Numbered from the stretch's first letter, positions 24,058 to 32,694 are shown. The stretch is DNA of 64,000 nucleotides from Rossellomorea aquimaris (GCA_020524245.1 JAIVLN010000006.1:161065-225064); one strand, 5' to 3'. Notes: generated from the sequence alone by a model not told the origin. Numbers and translations are program-made.

Positions 24058-24849
24058 ATGAGAAAGTTGGGTATTATGATTGCCTGTTTCGGGCTCTTGT
24101 TATGGCCTGATCAAGCATTTTCAGCAGAAAAAGCAAAACAATCCGAAAGAGTTTCAATACCGAATTCGACTGTATCAATTTCAAAAGAGAACACGTATCC
24201 GAATGCCACGCAAGATCTTCCGGATCTACAACCGAGCGAATTGACACGTGAAATGTTTTCAACGACTAAAATCAAGATTGAAAATCCGGAACTTATCCGA
24301 CTCTTTAATGAATCACACATTTCACCAACAAAAACGGCGATCGGTTACCGGGCTAGCATTTACTTAGGTCAATGGCCGTTAAACTACGAATCGGCTGAAA
24401 CGAATGTGAATTGGGAGTACCACAAAGTGAATGTGAATCAGTTGAACAACCGTGGTGGAACAGCTATACAGCAATTGCGCTTTGTACAGGAGAACGAGCA
24501 GAAAGTGTCTGGAGGATTGACCGCAAAAGTGGAAAACAGTGATGACGTCCAAAAGATGATGATGATCAAAGCTTCTGAAAAGACGCATTTACCGCTTTCA
24601 TTCACAACAGTGATCGGTAGAGGGACGAAAAAAGAGAATGTGTACAATATTCCTCCAAAGAAAGTCGGTTATCTCTCTAGTTATGTCCCGGCAGTCAATG
24701 AAAAAGGAAGAGTGACGTACGGAGAAGTGTACATCAACCTGAAAGGGAATAAGAAGAGTATCGAAGTGAGAAACGTAACCCACCAGGGAATCGGTGCTTG
24801 GATTCCGGTCCAGGACTACATCACCTTCCGTTTCAACATGACGAACTAA
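24058..24849 (+). CDS. YfkD-like secreted protein
   Basis: 263 residues from ATG 24058, with AAGGAG nine bases upstream. A signal peptide (RKLGIMIACFGLLLWPDQAF-SA) is followed by a serine/threonine-rich linker and a beta-rich domain: AIGYRASIYLGQWPLNYES near residue 95, VSGGLTAKVENSDDVQ, and GIGAWIPVQDYITFRFNM at the C-terminus. Length and exported nature fit the YfkD family (about 264 residues in B. subtilis), whose function is unknown. The call is from family memory. Preceded by paired operator-like repeats. Confidence 0.72.
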   Translation: MRKLGIMIACFGLLLWPDQAFSAEKAKQSERVSIPNSTVSISKENTYPNATQDLPDLQPSELTREMFSTTKIKIENPELIRLFNESHISPTKTAIGYRASIYLGQWPLNYESAETNVNWEYHKVNVNQLNNRGGTAIQQLRFVQENEQKVSGGLTAKVENSDDVQKMMMIKASEKTHLPLSFTTVIGRGTKKENVYNIPPKKVGYLSSYVPAVNEKGRVTYGEVYINLKGNKKSIEVRNVTHQGIGAWIPVQDYITFRFNMTN

Positions 24850-24863
24850 CTTCGAATAATACG

Positions 24864-24940
24864 AAAGGGCTGACGATCCAAATTGAGTCAGCTCTTTGCT
24901 TTTGCACAATATAAAAGGTGCACCATAATATGGCACACCT
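24864..24940. terminator. terminator hairpins between convergent genes
   Basis: AAAGGGCTGAC/GTCAGCTCTTT (24864-24898) and an AGGTG.../...CACCT hairpin near 24912-24936 serve the convergent yfkD-like and hxlR-type genes. Confidence 0.6.
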
Positions 24941-24942
24941 CT

Positions 24943-25284
24943 TTACATGGATTGTTCATTTTGTTGTTTAAGTTCGATCCAATCGTCACTCCAGCGTTGA
25001 ATCTCACCGATGACTTCTTTCAATGAATTACCTTTGTCGGTCAACGTGTACTCAATACGCACCGGCGTTTCAGGATAGACATCGCGTTTGACGATCCCTA
25101 CCGATTCAAGCTCTTTCATGCGTTCTGTAAGCATGCGATCACTCATATCTGGAATTTGCTTCTTTATATCTTTAAATCGTTTCGGGCCGGACATTAGTAC
25201 ACGTATGATCAGACCTGTCCACTTTTTTCCAATGATTTCAATTGCAGCTTCATATTTCGGGCACATGTTTTCAAAGTTCTTCAT
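24943..25284 (-). CDS. HxlR-family transcriptional regulator
   Basis: 113 residues from ATG 25284. Winged-helix HxlR fold: CPKYEAAIEIIGKKWTGLIIR (the conserved Cys then the KW-x-GLII helix), RFKDIKKQIPDMSDRMLTER (recognition helix), VRIEYTLTDKG (wing). The single N-terminal Cys corresponds to the redox-sensing cysteine in relatives such as YodB and HypR, which respond to quinones and disulfide stress. Palindromes 40 bp upstream suggest autoregulation. No divergent oxidoreductase target is next to it. Confidence 0.88.
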   Translation of the reverse strand: MKNFENMCPKYEAAIEIIGKKWTGLIIRVLMSGPKRFKDIKKQIPDMSDRMLTERMKELESVGIVKRDVYPETPVRIEYTLTDKGNSLKEVIGEIQRWSDDWIELKQQNEQSM

Positions 25285-25321
25285 CAATCCTCACCTCAAA
25301 TCTTTCTCTGAGATTGAATCC

Positions 25322-25347
25322 TTACATTTAGTGTAAAGTTTAAACTT
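25322..25347. promoter_or_regulatory. palindromic operator region of hxlR-type gene
   Basis: TTACA-N5-TGTAA (25322-25336) abuts a perfect 12-bp palindrome AAGTTTAAACTT (25336-25347). Confidence 0.5.
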
Positions 25348-25539
25348 ACTTTTGTAAAGCGATACCAATGAATGGAGCTCTTCGACTGGGCTATAAGAGG
25401 TGATAATGCTCTTGCACACCCCGAAAACGGAAAAATGACGAGATCGCACCCCGTAAGAGGCTCTTGCCTCACACAGAAATGATGAGTTTGCAAAAATCTG
25501 TTATGATATTAACGTAAATCTAGAAAGGGGACTACTATC

Positions 25540-25728
25540 ATGGGTAATTCCATCAATGATAAATCAACACAGATGCATTACATCCAGAACCGTATTGATA
25601 TGCTGTTGAAAGTGTTAGACAACATCGATCCTGAAACGGCTGGCGTCGAGGAAATCGACCGAATCATTGCGATGCTAGATGAACTTGAATTGAAATGCAA
25701 GCAATTCCGTCACGATTGGAACGAATAA
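25540..25728 (+). CDS. SE1561-family small protein
   Basis: 62 residues, ATG with AAAGGGG upstream. All-helical and acidic: YIQNRIDMLLKVLDNIDPET, then GVEEIDRIIAMLDELELKCK. It matches the short conserved Bacillaceae/Staphylococcaceae proteins labelled SE1561 family; function unknown. Stands alone between the hxlR-type gene and fumarase. Confidence 0.7.
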   Translation: MGNSINDKSTQMHYIQNRIDMLLKVLDNIDPETAGVEEIDRIIAMLDELELKCKQFRHDWNE

Positions 25729-25879
25729 ACAAATCTGACGAATGAAATGTAGGATTTTGTTATACTGAACTTAAGATATGTAGTTTTGATTACGCTTACA
25801 CAAGGAATTTAAACATATATAACCATGTGGTGTAGGAAAGCATCATGTGAAATCTTATGAATAAAGGGGTCATCGGGGA

Positions 25880-27430
25880 ATGGAAAAGCTGAAAGAAAGC
25901 ATGTATCAACTCATTGTTGAGACATCAACCAATTTGCCAAAGGACGTCCGTCGAGCGATTGCGAAAGCGAAAGCGCAAGAGAATGCAGGCACACGAGCTG
26001 CAATGTCTTTGGATACGATCAGTGAAAATATTTTAAAAGCGGATGAAAATGTATCTCCGATCTGTCAGGATACAGGGTTGCCGACTTTTAAAATCAAAAC
26101 GCCAATCGGTGTCAATCAGTTGAAAATTAAAGATGCCATCATTGAAGCGATTAAGGAAGCGACAGATAATACGAAGCTTAGACCGAATTCGGTTGACTCT
26201 ATCACTGGAGCGAACAGTGGCGATAATCTTGGACCAGGTACACCAGTCATCAAGTTCGAGCAATGGGAAGAGGATTATATTGATGCGCGCCTCATTCTAA
26301 AAGGTGGCGGATGTGAGAACAAAAACATCCAATACAGTCTGCCGACAGAACTGGAAGGTTTAGGCCGTGCAGGACGTGACCTGGATGGCATCCGTAAATG
26401 TATCATGCACTCTGTTTATCAAGCACAGGGACAAGGATGTAGTGCAGGGGTCATCGGAGTTGGAATCGGTGGCGATCGTACTTCCGGTTACGAACTTGCA
26501 AAAGAGCAGTTGTTCCGGACCTTAGAAGACACGAATCCGAATGAAGACCTCCGGAAGCTAGAAGAGTATGTGATGGAGAATGCGAATAAGCTCGGAATTG
26601 GAACGATGGGCTTCGGTGGAGAGGCGACGCTTCTCGGATGTAAAGTCGGCGTCATGAACCGTATCCCTGCAAGCTTTTTCGTGTCGGTAGCATACAACTG
26701 TTGGGCATATCGCCGTCTCGGTATTAAAATGAATCCGGATACTGGTGAAATCACTGAGTGGTTATACCAGGAAGGCGAGAAGATTGACTTCAAAAAAGAG
26801 ATGGAAAAAGCAGCTGCTTCTCTTGAAGAAGAAGTGAAGGATGAAGTACGCGAAGTCGTACTGGAAGCACCGATTACAGAAGAACAGATCCGTGAGCTTC
26901 GTGTCGGAGATGTCGTGAAGATCAATGGTGTGATGCATACTGGTCGTGATGCGATCCATAAGCATTTGACGAGCAACGATGCACCGATCGATCTGAACGG
27001 TCAGATCATCTATCACTGTGGACCGGTCATGATGAAAGATGCAAACGGCGAATATCATGTAAAAGCGGCTGGACCGACAACAAGTATCCGTGAAGAACCT
27101 TATCAAGGGGATATCATGAAGAAGTTCGGAATCCGCGCTGTTATCGGTAAAGGCGGAATGGGTCCGAAAACGCTGAAGGCATTGGAAGAACACGGTGGCG
27201 TCTACTTAAACGCGATCGGTGGAGCGGCACAATACTATGCGGAGTGTATTAAGAAAGTCGATGGCGTGGACTTGCTCGAGTTCGGTATTCCTGAAGCAAT
27301 GTGGCACCTGCAAGTGGAAGGGTTCACGGCAGTCGTAACAATGGACTCGCACGGAAACAGTCTCCACCACGACGTCGAGAAGTCTTCTCTAGAAAAGCTC
27401 GCACAATTCAAAGATCCAGTATTCAAGTAA
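25880..27430 (+). CDS. fumA: class I fumarate hydratase (iron-sulfur)
   Basis: 516 residues, ATG with AAAGGGGTC upstream. Single-chain fumarase I with both domains. Cluster cysteines lie in ICQDTGLP (near residue 62), GGGCENKN and GQGCSAGVIG. The C-terminal beta domain carries VMHTGRDAIHKHL and RAVIGKGGMGPKTL. It catalyses reversible fumarate hydration to malate in the TCA cycle with an oxygen-labile [4Fe-4S] cluster. Many Bacillus rely on class II FumC; the class I form may be an additional isozyme. A strong terminator follows. Confidence 0.94.
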   Translation: MEKLKESMYQLIVETSTNLPKDVRRAIAKAKAQENAGTRAAMSLDTISENILKADENVSPICQDTGLPTFKIKTPIGVNQLKIKDAIIEAIKEATDNTKLRPNSVDSITGANSGDNLGPGTPVIKFEQWEEDYIDARLILKGGGCENKNIQYSLPTELEGLGRAGRDLDGIRKCIMHSVYQAQGQGCSAGVIGVGIGGDRTSGYELAKEQLFRTLEDTNPNEDLRKLEEYVMENANKLGIGTMGFGGEATLLGCKVGVMNRIPASFFVSVAYNCWAYRRLGIKMNPDTGEITEWLYQEGEKIDFKKEMEKAAASLEEEVKDEVREVVLEAPITEEQIRELRVGDVVKINGVMHTGRDAIHKHLTSNDAPIDLNGQIIYHCGPVMMKDANGEYHVKAAGPTTSIREEPYQGDIMKKFGIRAVIGKGGMGPKTLKALEEHGGVYLNAIGGAAQYYAECIKKVDGVDLLEFGIPEAMWHLQVEGFTAVVTMDSHGNSLHHDVEKSSLEKLAQFKDPVFK

Positions 27431-27452
27431 GAAATGAACAACGAATAATGAG

Positions 27453-27479
27453 AAAACCGGGAATTCCCCCGGTTTTTTC
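27453..27479 (+). terminator. intrinsic terminator after fumarase
   Basis: AAAACCGGG/CCCGGTTTT stem with T6. Confidence 0.85.
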
Positions 27480-27490
27480 TTGTTAAAAAT

Positions 27491-27516
27491 TTATGTACCT
27501 GACTATGTACCTGACA
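27491..27516. repeat. tandem TATGTACCTGAC motif
   Basis: Two adjacent ATGTACCTGAC copies in the spacer before pdaA, related to the GGTACCTGGCACC palindromes elsewhere in the window. Confidence 0.5.
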
Positions 27517-27594
27517 TTGGTAATCGATTCCTTGTATGGTTAAAATCTTAGGTTTCAAACTAATACTAAGGTCAAGTGAAGGAGTCGATTCAAT

Positions 27595-28401
27595 GTGTCG
27601 AGAAAAACCTTAATTTATATGCTTGTTTTCAGCTTTGTGTTATCGGTGCCAATGGTCGGTCAAGCTTACTCCAATGAAAAACACAATTGGTCTTTCAAAC
27701 GTGCCAAGGATCATCAGCCCGCAACAACTGAAGCTGAATACATCGAGCTTCTTAAAAAATACAATGGTTACTTTATCGGGGACACCAGTGAGAAGAACTT
27801 GTATCTCACGTTCGATAACGGTTATGAAAATGGCTATACGAAACAGGTGTTGGATGTTCTGAAGGATAAAAAGGTTCCAGCAGCCTTTTTCGTGACTGGA
27901 CACTATTTAAATGATCAGGCGGATCTAGTCAAACGTATGGTTAAAGAAGGTCACATTGTCGGGAACCACTCCTGGCATCATCCGGATCTGACAACGGTTA
28001 GCGAATCCCGCTTAAAAGAAGAACTGTCCAAAGTAAAAAACAAATACGAAGAGCTGACGGGTCAACAAGATATGGTGTACCTCAGACCTCCAAGAGGGGT
28101 GTTCAGCGAAAGAACCTTAGCGCTTTCTGAAAAAGAAGGCTACACCAATGTCTTCTGGTCACTCGCTTATGTCGATTGGTTTACAGATAAGCAGCGAGGA
28201 GCCGATTACGCATACAACAACATCATGAGACAAATACATCCGGGTTGTATTTTGCTGCTTCATTCGGTTTCCAAAGACAATGCAGATGCTTTAGGAAGAG
28301 TGATCGACGACCTGCGAAAACAGGGTTACACGTTCAAGAGCCTGGACGATCTCGTAGCCACCGAAAGAATTCCGAACCCTTTATCTGAACTGCGTCAATG
28401 A
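27595..28401 (+). CDS. pdaA: delta-lactam-biosynthetic polysaccharide deacetylase PdaA
   Basis: 268 residues, GTG start with AAGGAG upstream. Signal peptide MSRKTLIYMLVFSFVLSVP is followed by a NodB deacetylase domain: motif 1 LTFDNGYENGY, motif 2 HSWHHPDL, motif 3 RPPRG, and a late ILLLHS. The NGYENGYT variant of motif 1 is typical of PdaA, which makes muramic-delta-lactam in spore cortex and is needed for germination. Expected to be sporulation-controlled (sigma-G), though no promoter was identified with confidence. Confidence 0.92.
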   Translation: MSRKTLIYMLVFSFVLSVPMVGQAYSNEKHNWSFKRAKDHQPATTEAEYIELLKKYNGYFIGDTSEKNLYLTFDNGYENGYTKQVLDVLKDKKVPAAFFVTGHYLNDQADLVKRMVKEGHIVGNHSWHHPDLTTVSESRLKEELSKVKNKYEELTGQQDMVYLRPPRGVFSERTLALSEKEGYTNVFWSLAYVDWFTDKQRGADYAYNNIMRQIHPGCILLLHSVSKDNADALGRVIDDLRKQGYTFKSLDDLVATERIPNPLSELRQ

Positions 28402-28432
28402 AAGGACAGCCATACAGGTTGTCTTTTTCTAA
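28400..28432 (+). terminator. intrinsic terminator after pdaA
   Basis: AAGGACAGCC/GGTTGTCTT stem then TTTCT, overlapping the pdaA stop. Confidence 0.6.
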
Positions 28433-28481
28433 TTAAACCGTGATATAATGAATCCTGACTTAAAAAGGACGGAGTGTAATC

Positions 28482-29861
28482 ATGAAGACAAAAGAACCAC
28501 AGCTCAAGCCCGGAGATACGATCAAGATAACCATCAAAAGGCTTGGCATCAATGGAGAAGGCATCGGTTTTTACAATAAAAAAGTGACATTCGTTACAGG
28601 AGCGCTACCAGGTGAGGTCGTTATCGCCAAGGTGACAAAGCCACTGCCGAACCGGATTGAAGCAGAGACGGTTTCCATTCAGAAGAAATCGGAGGATCGG
28701 GTAAAACCACCATGTCCAATCTATGATCAATGCGGGGGCTGTCAACTGCAGCATTTGGGCTATGAGGCACAACTGCGTGAAAAGAAAGACATCGTGCGGC
28801 AAGCATTCGACAGGTATACGGATTATAATGCCCATCACCTTCCACTGAAGGATACGATTGGAATGGAGGATCCGTGGTACTACAGAAACAAGAGTCAGTT
28901 CCAGGTTGCGAAAAAAGGGGCGAGCGTCATCGCAGGATTGTATGGAATCGGTTCACACAAGCTGATCGATCTTACGAACTGCATGGTCCAGCATCCGCAG
29001 ACGACCAACATCACGAACACCGTGAAGGGCATTTTAGAAGACTTAAGTATTCCGATCTACAACGAACGAAAACGGTCAGGTATCATCCGTACAATTGTTA
29101 CACGCGTCAGTTTTGAAACGGAAAAAGTTCAGCTTGTGTTGATTACGACGAAGCGTGAAATACCGAAAAAAGACCTGCTATTAGCGGAAATCCAAAAACG
29201 ACTGCCTGAGGTGTCCTCTATTTTACAAAACGTGAATGGGAAAAAGACGTCAGTCATTTTCGGAGAAGAAACGATTCACCTTGAAGGTGAGCACACGATT
29301 CAGGAAACGCTCGGTGACCTGTCCTTCGAACTGAGTGCGCGTGCGTTTTTCCAGCTCAATCCTGTTCAGACGGTGAAACTGTACAATGAGGTTCGACGAG
29401 CAGCTAAGCTTACAGGGGAAGAAAAGGTTGTCGACGCTTATTGCGGTGTCGGGACGATTGGATTATGGCTTGCAAAAAAAGCGGGAGAAGTCCGTGGGAT
29501 GGACGTAATTGAGGATTCAATCGTGGACGCAAAAGAGAACGCAGCCCGTCATGGGATCAAAAATGCGCATTATTGGACAGGAAAAGCAGAACACCTACTG
29601 CCTAAATGGTTGAAGGAAGGATGGAAGCCAGATGTGGTCGTCGTCGATCCACCTCGAACAGGCTGTGATATGACATTCTTGAAGACCGTTAAGGACATCC
29701 AACCCAAGCGGATGGTGTACGTTTCCTGTAATCCATCCACATTGGCAAAGGATATCGCTTATCTATCCAAGCACGGATTCAAAGTGGAGCGACTCCAACC
29801 TGTGGATATGTTCCCACACACCTCCCATGTAGAAGTCGTCGCAACGTTAGTAAGAAAGTAG
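28482..29861 (+). CDS. RlmD/TrmA-family 23S rRNA (uracil-5-)-methyltransferase
   Basis: 459 residues. An N-terminal TRAM domain ([20 protein letters not shown]) precedes the iron-sulfur cysteines [15 protein letters not shown] near residue 78. The SAM-binding motif is [16 protein letters not shown]. The catalytic and terminal motifs are VDPPRTGCD and [13 protein letters not shown], the latter with the nucleophilic Cys. It methylates C5 of a uridine in 23S rRNA. Bacillus carries two paralogues (RlmCD/YefA and YfjO); adjacency to pdaA fits the YfjO position. A hairpin repeat follows. Confidence 0.9.
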   Translation: MKTKEPQLKPGDTIKITIKRLGINGEGIGFYNKKVTFVTGALPGEVVIAKVTKPLPNRIEAETVSIQKKSEDRVKPPCPIYDQCGGCQLQHLGYEAQLREKKDIVRQAFDRYTDYNAHHLPLKDTIGMEDPWYYRNKSQFQVAKKGASVIAGLYGIGSHKLIDLTNCMVQHPQTTNITNTVKGILEDLSIPIYNERKRSGIIRTIVTRVSFETEKVQLVLITTKREIPKKDLLLAEIQKRLPEVSSILQNVNGKKTSVIFGEETIHLEGEHTIQETLGDLSFELSARAFFQLNPVQTVKLYNEVRRAAKLTGEEKVVDAYCGVGTIGLWLAKKAGEVRGMDVIEDSIVDAKENAARHGIKNAHYWTGKAEHLLPKWLKEGWKPDVVVVDPPRTGCDMTFLKTVKDIQPKRMVYVSCNPSTLAKDIAYLSKHGFKVERLQPVDMFPHTSHVEVVATLVRK

Positions 29862-29864
29862 GAT

Positions 29865-29924
29865 GGTGCCAGGTACCGTCAAAGAATGCTGCTCTGACAA
29901 GGGTTGCTTGACGGTACCTGACAC
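29865..29924. repeat. intergenic palindrome of the GGTACCTGGCACC family
   Basis: Arms GGTGCCAGGTACCGTCAA and TTGACGGTACCTGACAC are nearly perfectly complementary around a 25-nt loop. It may double as a terminator. Confidence 0.75.
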
Positions 29925-29938
29925 GCTCATCCCCAAGA

Positions 29939-30050
29939 TTATCCACAATGTTAATTAGTTAAGGAATTGTAAACACAAGTTATCCAAGGTTTTATCCACA
30001 TTACCCACAACCTCATGGATAACTTATACACATATCAACATTTATCCACA
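29939..30050. promoter_or_regulatory. cluster of DnaA boxes
   Basis: TTATCCACA occurs at 29939, 29992 and 30042, and TTATACACA (fitting TTATNCACA) at 30024. Near matches are TTATCCAAG at 29980, TTACCCACA at 30001 and, on the minus strand, TTATCCATG at 30014-30022. Seven sites in 112 bp far exceeds chance. It lies in an intergenic region, far from any dnaA/dnaN gene in the window. Confidence 0.8.
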
Positions 30051-30060
30051 AACATATGTA

Positions 30061-30094
30061 AAGGAGACTTGCCGGGGAAGGGACAAGTCTCCTT
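30061..30094. terminator. hairpin between rlmD-type gene and yfhD
   Basis: Perfect 11-bp stem AAGGAGACTTG/CAAGTCTCCTT; minus-strand reading continues TTTACAT, so it may terminate yfhD. Confidence 0.6.
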
Positions 30095-30111
30095 GTTCAG
30101 TCTTACAGAGG

Positions 30112-30273
30112 TTACTTACGTCGTGCGCGACGATCAGCTGCTCGTGCTCTTTCCTGCGCTTGCAGATCCTCAGAGTCGGCAAGCTCTTGGGAAAATTCGA
30201 CGTCACGGCCGTCAGATGGGGCCATGTTTTGTTTGTTCTTTGCTTGTTTGCGCGAACGATTGTCTTTTCCCAT
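30112..30273 (-). CDS. yfhD: YfhD family small protein
   Basis: 53 residues from ATG 30273, with AAGGAGGG upstream; the longer in-frame ORF is not needed. Sequence MGKDNRSRKQAKNKQNMAPS then DGRDVEFSQELADSEDLQAQ and RARAADRRARRK: a highly charged, disordered-looking short protein with the D-G-x-D-x-E-F-S-x-E-L-A-D core of the YfhD family of spore formers. Function unknown. Position before yfhF/recX copies the B. subtilis yfhD-yfhF-recX order. It is flanked on both sides by DnaA-box-like sites. Confidence 0.8.
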   Translation of the reverse strand: MGKDNRSRKQAKNKQNMAPSDGRDVEFSQELADSEDLQAQERARAADRRARRK

Positions 30274-30394
30274 GAGTGAACCCTCCTTAGACGATAAGTG
30301 AGAGGATGACCTCTCGTTTATTATGATGTGCAATTTGGTTTGAACTATAAGAGGAAAGAAAGGGTAATCATGTGAAAAAGTGGCCGGAAATTCA

Positions 30395-30462
30395 TTCATC
30401 CACATGTGCATAAGTCAGAATTATAGGATAACGGTAAAAAAGTGGATGGATGCAGTGGATAA
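30395..30462. promoter_or_regulatory. second group of DnaA-box-like sites
   Basis: TCATCCACA near 30397, TTATGCACA on the minus strand (30405-30413) and TTATCCACT on the minus strand (30454-30462), upstream of yfhD. It supplements the cluster at 29939-30050. Confidence 0.5.
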
Positions 30463-30610
30463 GTTCAAATAAGATTCATGAGTGCACGAAATCCTTGATA
30501 GTCCATTTTCGTTACCTCATAAAGCGTAAAACGCCACTTCTAGAAGGTCGATGAAGAACAAAACTGCGCATGAGCCGTTTGGATGTGCCCTTTACCCTAG
30601 ATCCAAACAA
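30463..30610. other. intergenic, no gene seen
   Basis: No supported ORF or strong hairpin between the DnaA-like sites and the GNAT terminator. Confidence 0.5.
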
Positions 30611-30611
30611 A

Positions 30612-30645
30612 AAAGGCCTGAACTCGATTGAGTCAGAACCTTTAT
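30612..30645 (-). terminator. terminator of GNAT gene
   Basis: Minus strand: AAAGGTTCTGACTC/GAGTTCAGGCCTTT stem followed by TTTTGTTT. Confidence 0.65.
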
Positions 30646-30647
30646 CT

Positions 30648-31208
30648 TTATGCTTCTCGAATAACTTCTTCTGCTGGCGTATGTGACATTTCGCGAATCG
30701 TGTGCATGTAATAGCTGTCACGCTCGATTTGGAAGAGGTTATAAATGTCTTCTGTTGCATTCAGTTGTTGATAAATATCCGGTCGCGTTTCGTTCGCTAA
30801 CGAAATATACGGAATTTTCAGTGCTGCGCGCTCAGAGCGTACATTCGTTTTACGAATGCGCATGAAAATCGTTTGGATCTCCTTTTCGAAGAAAAGTTCA
30901 TTGAAGAACGCTTCTTTCGCAGGCTGGTTATAGCCTTTGCCGTGGTAAGGCTTGCCGATCCACGTTCCGAGGAACCCGCAGCCATCCTCAATATCGAAAA
31001 GGTTGATTGTACCGATTGGACTGCCCCATTCATCCAGAATCGTTCTGGAGATCAGCTCTCCGTTTTCTTCTGCTTCCATCGTTTGCTTCGTCAAGAAGAT
31101 GAACTCTTCCACTGAACCTGCTTTATGACGCACAAAAGGAAAGACCGCTGGATCCACCATTAATTCATAAAGAACATGACAATCTGAAAGATCACGTTTC
31201 TTTAGCAT
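30648..31208 (-). CDS. RimJ/RimL-type GNAT acetyltransferase
   Basis: 186 residues from ATG 31208, which has GGGAGG nine bases upstream; the ATG at 31217 abuts the ribosome site. The sequence has the RimL layout: LKKRDLSDCHVLYELM at the start, GTINLFDIEDGCGFLGTWIG in the middle, and the cofactor loop KPYHGKGYNQPAKEAF (G-K-G-Y). It may acetylate a ribosomal or spermidine-like amine; not determinable. Its leader contains a tRNA-like hairpin series. Confidence 0.88.
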   Translation of the reverse strand: MLKKRDLSDCHVLYELMVDPAVFPFVRHKAGSVEEFIFLTKQTMEAEENGELISRTILDEWGSPIGTINLFDIEDGCGFLGTWIGKPYHGKGYNQPAKEAFFNELFFEKEIQTIFMRIRKTNVRSERAALKIPYISLANETRPDIYQQLNATEDIYNLFQIERDSYYMHTIREMSHTPAEEVIREA

Positions 31209-31234
31209 GATATACATCCTCCCAAAGAGGGCAG

Positions 31235-31325
31235 AGCGATTTCCTACCCTCGAATTAAAATTTCTAATTCGGGGTGGGAATCGAACCCACTAAGACCAGA
31301 TGTACTGGTGGCGCACCAATTGCCT
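31235..31325 (-). ncRNA. structured leader with tRNA T-arm mimic, unknown class
   Basis: Minus-strand RNA contains four successive hairpins: TGGTG-CGC-CACCA (31318-31306), the overlapping alternative ACCAG-TACAT-CTGGT (31309-31295), GTGGG-TTCGATT-CCCAC (31290-31274, a perfect tRNA T-arm), and a CGAATTA/TAATTCG stem below. No D-arm, anticodon loop or 7-bp acceptor can be built, so it is not a complete tRNA. It lies 65 nt upstream of the GNAT start on the same strand. Confidence 0.5.
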
Positions 31326-31493
31326 TCCCTTAGATCTTGTTTTTATTTTTTTATTAATTTCAACCTAATCATAATCGATTTATCTTGAAAAGGGAATGAG
31401 TAATTTTTGTCAAAATAAAGGTTTTTTTAGCGAAAAAATCCGTCCTCATATCCTATGTTCAAATCCGTAAATTTGTGCACTCAAATGGGCCGA

Positions 31494-32618
31494 TCAACTG
31501 AACTTTTTATATACGATTTGACCGCCGATCATCGTCATTGTCGGTAATGCAGAAAACTGGAATGGATGATCGCTCCAAAGTGTGATATCAGCGTCTTTTC
31601 CGATTTCCAGACTGCCGACTCGATCTGCGATTCCTAAATTTTTCGCAGGGTTGATCGTAATGCCTTCCAGTGCCTGTTGAACCGATAATCCTTCACGGAT
31701 GGCGATCGCTGCACACACATTCAAATATTGGATCGGAATATAAGGATGGTCCGTCGTAATCGACACGGAAACGCCGTGATCATTCAATACCTTATATGTC
31801 TGCCACGTTTTATTTTTCAACTCGATCTTTGATTTACGTGTCATGGTCGGTCCGACAGAGACTTGGAGGTTTCGTTCTGCAAGCTCCTCAGCGATCAAAT
31901 GACCTTCCGTACAATGTTCAATCCTGAAGTCCAGGTTGAACTCATCCGCAAACCGGACCGCTGAAAGGATGTCGTCAGCTCGGTGCGCGTGAATCCGAAC
32001 AGGCATTTCACGCTTCAATACGGATAAGATCGGAGCAGTTCTCAAGCATTCCGGGTTGTCGGTATTCAATGCTTTGTAAAATTCTTCGCGAAGCATCCCC
32101 ATGATTCCCATACGTGTGATGGAGTCGTTATGACGTCCGCTGTGGATACGCTTCGGATTTTCACCAAGCGCGATCTTTAAACCGGCTTTCTCTTTCATGA
32201 TCATTTTCTGGATATTTTGACCGTACGTTTTGATGACAGCTGTCTGACCGCCGATTACGTTCGCGCTACCAGGCATAACATGACAAGTCGTAATGCCGAA
32301 CTTGATTGCGTCGTTAAAGGCAATGTCTAATGGGTGAACCCCATCGATTGCACGGATGTGCGGGGTGAGAGGTTCATGTGTTTCATTCGCATCGTTACCA
32401 GCCCAACCGGTCCCTTCGTCATATAAGCCTAAGTGAGTATGAACATCGATAAAACCCGGCAGAAGGTGCATGCCGGATGCATCAATCACTTTTGTTCCAT
32501 GGTCTGCGGCAATTTCTGTCGCCATATTCTTAATGGTCCCGTCTTCAATGAGTAGATCCCCTTTGAAAGAAGCGGATGTGACAGGATACAAGATTGCATT
32601 CTTAAATAACGTTTTCAT
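31494..32618 (-). CDS. amidohydrolase (imidazolonepropionase/dihydroorotase superfamily)
   Basis: 374 residues, ATG at 32618. Metal-dependent amidohydrolase: LLPGFIDVHTHLGLYDEG (H-x-H, residues about 53-70), HAHRADDILSA and RIEHCTEGHL (further His ligands), SITTDHPYI (Asp), and a C-terminal beta-sandwich IGKDADITLWSDHPF. It resembles Bacillus proteins annotated simply as amidohydrolase near yfhF; substrate unknown. Monocistronic on the minus strand. Confidence 0.88.
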   Translation of the reverse strand: MKTLFKNAILYPVTSASFKGDLLIEDGTIKNMATEIAADHGTKVIDASGMHLLPGFIDVHTHLGLYDEGTGWAGNDANETHEPLTPHIRAIDGVHPLDIAFNDAIKFGITTCHVMPGSANVIGGQTAVIKTYGQNIQKMIMKEKAGLKIALGENPKRIHSGRHNDSITRMGIMGMLREEFYKALNTDNPECLRTAPILSVLKREMPVRIHAHRADDILSAVRFADEFNLDFRIEHCTEGHLIAEELAERNLQVSVGPTMTRKSKIELKNKTWQTYKVLNDHGVSVSITTDHPYIPIQYLNVCAAIAIREGLSVQQALEGITINPAKNLGIADRVGSLEIGKDADITLWSDHPFQFSALPTMTMIGGQIVYKKFS

Positions 32619-32694
32619 TTGATACCTCTTCCTATAAATTTCAAATTAAGTATAGCTTTGAGGCACCTAAAAGGGAAGTACTTTTAGGTTACAG

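Noticed and set aside
29939..30050. Chromosomal or plasmid replication origin
   Set aside because: No dnaA, dnaN, rpmH or rep genes are nearby and the gene order is that of the yfj-yfh region, so a DnaA titration/regulatory cluster is more likely.
31235..31325. Complete tRNA gene
   Set aside because: Only the T-arm fits; no D-arm, standard 7-nt anticodon loop or acceptor pairing can be drawn.
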